From: Pseudomonadota bacterium
GTDB lineage: Bacteria > Verrucomicrobiota > Verrucomicrobiia > Limisphaerales > SXTU01
NCBI GenBank assembly: GCA_009922615.1
Contig: RFVF01000020.1
Location: forward strand, 1 to 64,000
DNA: 64,000 nt
Reading direction: 5' to 3'
In this document: in pieces, positions 60,114 through 64,000 of the stretch
How the letters are laid out: the number at the start of each line of letters is the position of its first letter
Numbering within the stretch: the first letter of the stretch is position 1
Made by a program: the position numbers and the translations under genes
The notes under the pieces: generated by a model
The model's input: only the letters and a program-made list of their open reading frames with translations
Told to the model about the DNA's origin: nothing
The model's database searches: none

Positions 60114-61445
60114 ATGTTAGTTCTACGCGTGCTCTGGTCCCGACGTCAGTTGGTAGCCATCGTTGTCGCGAGCTGGTCGTGGCTGGCTGCCGCGCAATCC
60201 GACTTTCAGGGTGCGACTCACATGGTGCCCTTCGAGGAGGACACGATCAGTTACAACAAAACGCCTTCCACCGGCCCCGTGGCGCGACTGCAAACTCGGT
60301 TGGACCGCGGTGAAGTGAAGCTCACCTTTGACCCGAAGACCGGCTGGCGCGATTCCATACTGGCGGCATTGAACGTCTCACCCAAGTCGCAGACGTTGCT
60401 TTTCTCCAAGACCTCGCTTCAACGCGAGCGCATCGCACCGCAGACGCCACGCGCGGTGTTCTTCAACGACGAGGTTTACATCGGCTGGATTCCCGGGGCA
60501 CCGGTCATGGAGTTCAGCGAAGTGGATGCCAAGCTCGGCGGCGTTTTTTACACGCTGGAGCAGACCGCGACGGACAAGCCCAAGTTCGTGCGCAACAACC
60601 AATGCCTGGAATGCCACGCCTCGGCCAAAACCATGGGCATCCCCGGCCATCTCATTCGCTCGTTCAAAACCGATGAGCAGGGCATCATTGATCTCATCAC
60701 CGGTGTCTCCGAAGTGAACCATCGCACTCCCATCGAGGACCGCTGGGGTGGTTGGTATGTGACCGGCACCCACGGCAAAGTTACCCATCGCGGCAATCTA
60801 TTCGGCAAGGCCGCGTTTCAGAAAGCCGAGGAGAAACCCAATTACCTCGGCAACCTCACCAGTCTCAAACCGCTGGTGGACCTCACCGAATATGCGAGCC
60901 CGCACAGCGACATCGTCGCCTTGATGGTGCTGGAGCACGAAGCACACATGCACAACTACCTGACCCGCCTCCACTACGAGACGCAGATGTCGTTATCCCG
61001 CTACCAGCACATCCGCTACCTCCGAAGCATGGCCGAAGGGTTTTTGAAATACTTGCTCTTCACTGAGGAAACTCCCCTCAAGGCGCGCGTCAAGGGCACC
61101 TCTGGCTTCGCAGAACAGTTCGCCTCGCTCGGGCCGAAAGATCGCCGGGGCCGGTCGTTCCGTCAGTTCGATCTCGAATCCCGCCTGTTCAAATACCCGT
61201 GTAGCTTCCTCATATACTCGGAATCGTTCGACCTCCTGCCCAAGCCCATGCGCGAGCATGTGCTCCAACGGCTGCACGAGATTCTCACCGGACAGGACTC
61301 ATCTCCCGAATTTGCCGGCCTCGCTCCCGAACGGCGCAAAGCAATCCTCGAAATCCTCATCGACACGAAGCCCAACCTGCCTGGCTACTGGCGAGGCGAG
61401 GCTCCGCGCGCCGCACTGCCCGCAGCGACGGATGTGGCGCGATAG
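60114..61445 (+). CDS. Periplasmic single-haem protein of unknown function
   Basis: This 443-residue protein has a signal peptide (LVAIVVASWSWLAAAQ) and one CxxCH haem motif in NNQCLECHASAKT (about residues 163-167). It is followed by MGIPGHLIRSF, EVNHRTPIEDRWGGWYVTGT, and a helical part with VLEHEAHMHNYLTRLHYET, which has several histidines that could ligate haem iron or a metal. It fits no cytochrome family I can name, but similar single-haem proteins occur in this phylum. It is monocistronic. Confidence 0.75.
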   Translation: MLVLRVLWSRRQLVAIVVASWSWLAAAQSDFQGATHMVPFEEDTISYNKTPSTGPVARLQTRLDRGEVKLTFDPKTGWRDSILAALNVSPKSQTLLFSKTSLQRERIAPQTPRAVFFNDEVYIGWIPGAPVMEFSEVDAKLGGVFYTLEQTATDKPKFVRNNQCLECHASAKTMGIPGHLIRSFKTDEQGIIDLITGVSEVNHRTPIEDRWGGWYVTGTHGKVTHRGNLFGKAAFQKAEEKPNYLGNLTSLKPLVDLTEYASPHSDIVALMVLEHEAHMHNYLTRLHYETQMSLSRYQHIRYLRSMAEGFLKYLLFTEETPLKARVKGTSGFAEQFASLGPKDRRGRSFRQFDLESRLFKYPCSFLIYSESFDLLPKPMREHVLQRLHEILTGQDSSPEFAGLAPERRKAILEILIDTKPNLPGYWRGEAPRAALPAATDVAR

Positions 61446-61559
61446 CAGGGCAGGGGAGATCATTGGTTTTCTTCCAAGCACTACGCCCACGATCGCAGCA
61501 AGAAGTAGTTTTTGCCGGGACGGTGCGCTAGTTTCTGGCCTGTGCGGGCGCACATTAAA

Positions 61560-62408
61560 ATGCCGACTGGTCCGGGCGAGGCACAAATCCCGAGCTCAAA
61601 ACGCAACTACGTCATCCTTGCGGGGTGCCTCGCCTGCTTGATTTTCTGTTGCGTTACGCTGTTCACCTTGAACCGATCTCGCGAGAGTGCGGCACTGGAA
61701 CATGCCTTTTGGATCGTCGGCCACGCTTCCTATGCAGCGCCGCAACGTCAGGAGGCATTTTTGCAACTGATCGCAGCGGGCAACCGAGAATGGCGCGGAG
61801 CCCAAGTCGCCGCACTCCACTTTGATGGAGTGGCTTTCCCACAGGTTTTTTTGAAGGAGATTGATTTCACTGGCGGCAGTTTCTGCCGATCGGTGTTTGC
61901 ACGTGCTCAGCTCGGTGGAGCAAAATTGGCAAACACGGATCTCAGCGACAGCGACTTTTCCGAAGGGGATCTGGCTGGAGCGAATCTGTTCAAAGCCCAG
62001 CTCGCTCGTGCCCATTTTCGGCAAGCGTCCTTGCGCGGGGCGGTGTTGGAGCAGGTGGCGGCATCGAACGCGGTGTTCCTCGGTGCCGAACTTGGTGAGG
62101 CCCAGTGTTTGATGGGTAACTTTAGCGGCGCGAATTTCACCAGTGCCAACCTCACCGGCGCGAGCCTCGAAGCCGCCGTGCTCAGGGGGGCGAATTTAAC
62201 ATTCGCGCTGATGGTCGGCGTGGATTTGAAGGACGCGGACCTGACCGATGCGAATTGGTGGCGTGCCCGACAACTCACGAGTAGCCAAATCAACTGGTTG
62301 GCGAAGCGGTTTCCACCTAGCAGAAATGCGCCGAAAGGTTGGCAGGACGATTTTGCGGAGTGGCAAACGGTCTACCAGAAGGCGATTGGAGTCGAGCCAG
62401 AGAAGTAG
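61560..62408 (+). CDS. Membrane-anchored pentapeptide-repeat protein
   Basis: The ATG at 61560 gives 282 residues with one N-terminal membrane helix (VILAGCLACLIFCCVTLFTL). After a helical region, pentapeptide repeats begin (about residue 110) with A(D/N)Lxx units such as ANTDLSDSDFSEGDLAGANL and GANFTSANLTGASLEAAVLR. The C-terminus (QLTSSQINWLAKRFP) ends with a small helical part. Such right-handed quadrilateral helices act as scaffolds; no specific partner is evident. Confidence 0.82.
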   Translation: MPTGPGEAQIPSSKRNYVILAGCLACLIFCCVTLFTLNRSRESAALEHAFWIVGHASYAAPQRQEAFLQLIAAGNREWRGAQVAALHFDGVAFPQVFLKEIDFTGGSFCRSVFARAQLGGAKLANTDLSDSDFSEGDLAGANLFKAQLARAHFRQASLRGAVLEQVAASNAVFLGAELGEAQCLMGNFSGANFTSANLTGASLEAAVLRGANLTFALMVGVDLKDADLTDANWWRARQLTSSQINWLAKRFPPSRNAPKGWQDDFAEWQTVYQKAIGVEPEK

Positions 62409-62537
62409 ACAAGATAGGGAGGTAAGACTGGAGCCGACAACACATGGATAAGGAATGGCTGATATTTGGGTCGTCTTTACAGAACATAACATACATTGTA
62501 TACTCGATTGCTCACCGTGAACCAGCCAAGCCGGCGG

Positions 62538-63692
62538 TCATCCGGGCATCAAAGCTGCCGCCAGCCTTGCATACGTGTTAGTTCCGGCCTCTAGGTCCTT
62601 CAACGATATGAACTCATCGACCGTATGCGCTTGGGCGATGTCGCCGGGACCAAGGACGATGACGGGCACGCCGTGCGCGGCGATCTTGCTGGCGTCACAA
62701 GAGAAGAAAACGACATCAGACTCCGGTTGTTGGAGCACGGAACACGCAGTGGTTGCGAGCGGATGTAATGCGGACAACTCGAAACTCGGATCAACGACAC
62801 TGGGCGGATCGAATTGAAAACGGACGCCGTCGGGAACTTGATCCAGCCAACCGTCCGACAACCGGACGATTTCCTCGTGAGTTGTTCGCCAGTCCTGATT
62901 CGGTAGCAGCCGGATGTCCACTTGGATCGTGCAGCGCTCCGGCACGATGTTCACTCCCGTGCCGCCGCTGATGAGGCCGATGGAACCAGTGCTGGTGCCG
63001 AAACCTAGCGCGGCGATCTGTGCTAGCCGCGTGGCGAAATGTTTTTCCAATGTAAGGATCGCATGCGCCATCGCGACCACGGCGCTCCGGCCCTCATGTG
63101 GCTTGCTGCTATGCGCGGCGCGGCCCAGCGCGTGAATGGCGAAACGCAAACAGCCTTTGCAGCCGCGCACCACGCGCAGACGGGTGGGTTCACCGACCAC
63201 GGCAAAGTCGGGCAGTGCATCGCCCATCTGCTCCAACATGGCCGTCACGCCGCGGAAGCGGAATTCCTCGTCTGCCATGCAGGCGACGGTGAGCGTGCCA
63301 CGCCACGAAGTCGGCGAGCACTTCAACTGAAGCGCCGCTGCCATCATGCACGCGAGCGGGCCTTTCATGTCGCTGGCTCCCCTGCCCCACAGCTTGCCGT
63401 CACGCACTTCGCCGCCGAAAGGCGCGACGGTCATGCCGCCGACGCCCACGGTGTCGGTGTGCCCATTGAGCATAAAGTGCGGATGGTCCGCGCCGTTACG
63501 GAACTGAAGGAAGATGTTCTCGCGTCCCGGCAGGACCGGCTGCCGCCAGACGGTGAAGCCGTTCGCGCGTCCCCAGTTTTCAATCCAAGCCGTCACCGCG
63601 CCTTCGCCTGCGCTGGCTGGATCGTAGTCCGGGTTCACGCTGGGGATGCGGACAAGTGATTGCGCGATGTCGAGTGAGGTCGTAGGTGTCAT
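62538..63692 (-). CDS. M20 family metallodeacylase (ArgE/DapE/CPG2-like)
   Basis: This 384-residue protein has the di-zinc ligands of M20 enzymes: FMLNGHTDTVG (His, Asp), LWGRGASDMKGPLA (bridging Asp) and CMADEEF (catalytic Glu), with a dimerisation domain between (GKGCLRFAIHALGRAAHSSK-like). It hydrolyses an N-acyl amino acid or dipeptide. Acetylornithine deacetylase and succinyl-DAP desuccinylase cannot be separated by eye. It begins six bases after the stop of the zinc-finger gene, on the same strand. Confidence 0.87.
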   Translation of the reverse strand: MTPTTSLDIAQSLVRIPSVNPDYDPASAGEGAVTAWIENWGRANGFTVWRQPVLPGRENIFLQFRNGADHPHFMLNGHTDTVGVGGMTVAPFGGEVRDGKLWGRGASDMKGPLACMMAAALQLKCSPTSWRGTLTVACMADEEFRFRGVTAMLEQMGDALPDFAVVGEPTRLRVVRGCKGCLRFAIHALGRAAHSSKPHEGRSAVVAMAHAILTLEKHFATRLAQIAALGFGTSTGSIGLISGGTGVNIVPERCTIQVDIRLLPNQDWRTTHEEIVRLSDGWLDQVPDGVRFQFDPPSVVDPSFELSALHPLATTACSVLQQPESDVVFFSCDASKIAAHGVPVIVLGPGDIAQAHTVDEFISLKDLEAGTNTYARLAAALMPG

Positions 63693-63698
63693 GCGTGC

Positions 63699-64000
63699 TC
63701 AAAACAATGCTGCCAGCAGCTCCGCGAATACGACGTCGGCTCCGAGCGCCTCGCCCGCTACCAGCAGCGTGCCCTGCGCTGCCCCGGCAACCACATCGGC
63801 CGCCAACCCGCTGTCGGCTAGCAGTGATGCGGTCTCTCGCGGGGTTGAAGTTGAATGGGCGCGAGCCTTGGTGAGCAGTTTTTCCACCGCAGCCTTGCCC
63901 AGCCAAACTCCGCCGCAGTTGGGACAGCGGTTGGTTTCCAGCTCACCTTGTATCCGTGTCTGCAAGGCGTTGCTCTCACAAGCAGGACACGGCCAATGAC
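63699..64000 (-). CDS. TFIIB-type zinc-finger (zf-TFIIB) protein, cut by the window edge
   Basis: The frame is open to the last base. It reads HWPCPACESNALQTRIQGEL then ETNRCPNCGGVWLGKAAVEKL, a complete zf-TFIIB knuckle pair, followed by an Ala-rich tail (DSGLAADVVAGAAQGTL). The true start lies to the right of the window, probably only a few residues away; the TTG at 63965 would delete the first cysteine pair. These small proteins are of unknown function and probably bind zinc. Confidence 0.8.
   Translation of the reverse strand, partial: HWPCPACESNALQTRIQGELETNRCPNCGGVWLGKAAVEKLLTKARAHSTSTPRETASLLADSGLAADVVAGAAQGTLLVAGEALGADVVFAELLAALF

Noticed and set aside
1-64000. tRNA, rRNA or riboswitch genes
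   Set aside because: No T-loop-like GGTTCGANTCC text with matching arms and no conserved riboswitch cores were recognised by eye.

Overview
The window comes from a G+C-rich Gram-negative bacterium of the Planctomycetota/Verrucomicrobiota group, most likely a Verrucomicrobiota member close to the Limisphaerales/Pedosphaera branch. This rests on the PSCyt1/PSCyt2/PSD1 cytochrome genes paired with DUF1501 genes, an H-X9-DG type pseudopilin segment, a verrucomicrobial-looking C-terminal module on a secreted phosphoesterase, diaminopimelate and lipid-A related genes, and several families of short intergenic repeats. The assignment is inference, because there is no rRNA or tRNA in the window.

Layout. 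1-4892: the tail of an unknown gene, then a planctomycete-type cytochrome gene (broken by one missing base) and its DUF1501 partner. 4908-23187: mostly housekeeping genes on both strands: a duplicated SGNH hydrolase, mazG, proB, hemQ, a receiver-like protein, a NIF3 protein, a damaged DUF1501 gene with a degraded gene fragment beside it, purN, a methyltransferase, a Gfo/Idh/MocA oxidoreductase, a tandem HMA-like metal-binding protein, a GYF_2-cNMP fusion, argS, a DUF885 peptidase, a ketosynthase, a LAB_N-zinc ribbon protein, pdxA and mutM. 23230-31479: one 2749-residue envelope protein. It looks like two paralogous proteins fused head to tail, with a pseudopilin core and fragments resembling delta-60 and Calx-beta repeats lodged inside it. 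31708-34565: a potABC-type ABC importer with no binding-protein gene beside it. 34677-39726: a phosphatase/L,D-transpeptidase pair, a secreted phosphoesterase and glnD. 39863-48900: a tightly coupled 11-gene operon with a split transketolase, a small membrane protein, four methyltransferases, a medium-chain dehydrogenase, an RmlD-like reductase, a PhyH dioxygenase and a family 2 glycosyltransferase. It reads as a pathway that makes and attaches an unusual methylated sugar. 48891-51141: dihydrolipoyl dehydrogenase diverging from a lipoate ligase. 51194-55638: a second, intact cytochrome/DUF1501 pair. 55642-64000: a repeat, a dapF gene with an internal deletion, glgB, a Nudix hydrolase, a Dabb protein, a single-haem periplasmic protein, a pentapeptide-repeat protein, an M20 deacylase and a TFIIB-type zinc-finger protein that runs off the edge.

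Three themes stand out. (1) The 39.9-48.9 kb operon is the best candidate for an undescribed biosynthetic system. (2) The 2749-residue composite protein shows gene fusion, pseudopilin insertion and small repeat invasion within one reading frame. (3) Three otherwise well-conserved genes (the first cytochrome gene, one DUF1501 gene, dapF) carry frame-breaking losses. These are either real decay or assembly errors, and raw reads would have to decide. All starts, domain limits and functions were read by eye; no database search was run.
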